From: an uncultured Treponema sp.
GTDB taxonomy: Bacteria; Spirochaetota; Spirochaetia; Treponematales; Treponemataceae
Assembly: GCA_937915735.1 (NCBI GenBank)
Contig: CALGGS010000214.1
Coordinates: 1 to 5,438 of the forward strand
Reading direction: 5' to 3'
Length of the DNA stretch: 5,438 nucleotides
Position 1 is the stretch's first letter. Each line of letters opens with the position of its first letter. The translations under genes and the position numbers were made by a program. This document shows positions 5,436-5,438 of this stretch, piece after piece. The notes below the pieces were generated by a model. That model had not been told where the DNA came from. It saw only the letters and a list, made by a program, of their open reading frames with translations, and did no database searches.

Positions 5436-5438
5436 TTT

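Larger units (their letters stand above)
1..5438 (-). other. Single-operon arrangement, TerY-P triad plus ZorAB-like motor
   Basis: All eight reading frames run in the same direction. The junctions, in transcription order, are: one-base overlap (5073), 15-base gap (3760-3774), 11-base overlap (3034-3044), four-base gap (2099-2102), one-base overlap (1832), four-base overlap (759-762) and four-base overlap (46-49). I see no room for an internal promoter or terminator between genes and no hairpin with a T-run in these gaps. One transcript starting right of the window is the simplest reading, with translational coupling keeping the parts in step. Confidence 0.75.

Overview
The window is one densely packed set of genes, all read on the minus strand (from the right edge towards the left), with no gap longer than 15 bases between any two of them. 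Both ends of the set lie outside the window: the frame of the first gene is open to the right edge, and a further gene starts in the last 49 bases at the left edge. There is no RNA gene, insertion sequence, CRISPR array or other repeat that I can support, and no non-coding stretch of 300 bases or more. The organism cannot be named from this. Composition is mostly AT-rich (some 60-base rows are about 25-35% GC) with a GC-richer block at the right end. Shine-Dalgarno sites are of the GGAGG type, and an OmpA-type peptidoglycan-binding protein points to a bacterium with a peptidoglycan wall, probably diderm.

In transcription order, the first half is a phospho-signalling module of the TerY-P type: a small TerY-C-like zinc protein (5435-5073), a divergent Ser/Thr kinase with a C-terminal zinc-binding and beta-rich region (5073-3775), a von Willebrand A (vWA) protein with a complete MIDAS (3759-3034), and a PP2C phosphatase with its metal-binding residues intact (3044-2103). 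Then comes an unrecognised 88-residue protein (2098-1832). The second half is an inner-membrane motor pair: a MotA/TolQ/ExbB-family protein with a long cytoplasmic tail, resembling ZorA (1832-759), and a MotB/OmpA protein resembling ZorB, with the ion-binding aspartate at residue 26 (762-46). A third protein begins at base 49 with an ATGA overlap and leaves the window.

The interpretation, which is inference, is that this is a chimeric defence or stress-response operon in which a ZorAB-type, peptidoglycan-anchored, ion-driven motor is wired to a kinase/phosphatase/vWA switch. No ZorC, ZorD, ZorE, ZorF or ZorG partner is recognisable in the window. Each half belongs to known families: the TerY-P triad is known from comparative genomics of tellurium-resistance and phage-defence loci, and ZorAB is known from Zorya. 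The potentially new point is their arrangement as one translationally coupled unit with an extra small protein in between. The effector, if there is a separate one, may be encoded to the left of the window.
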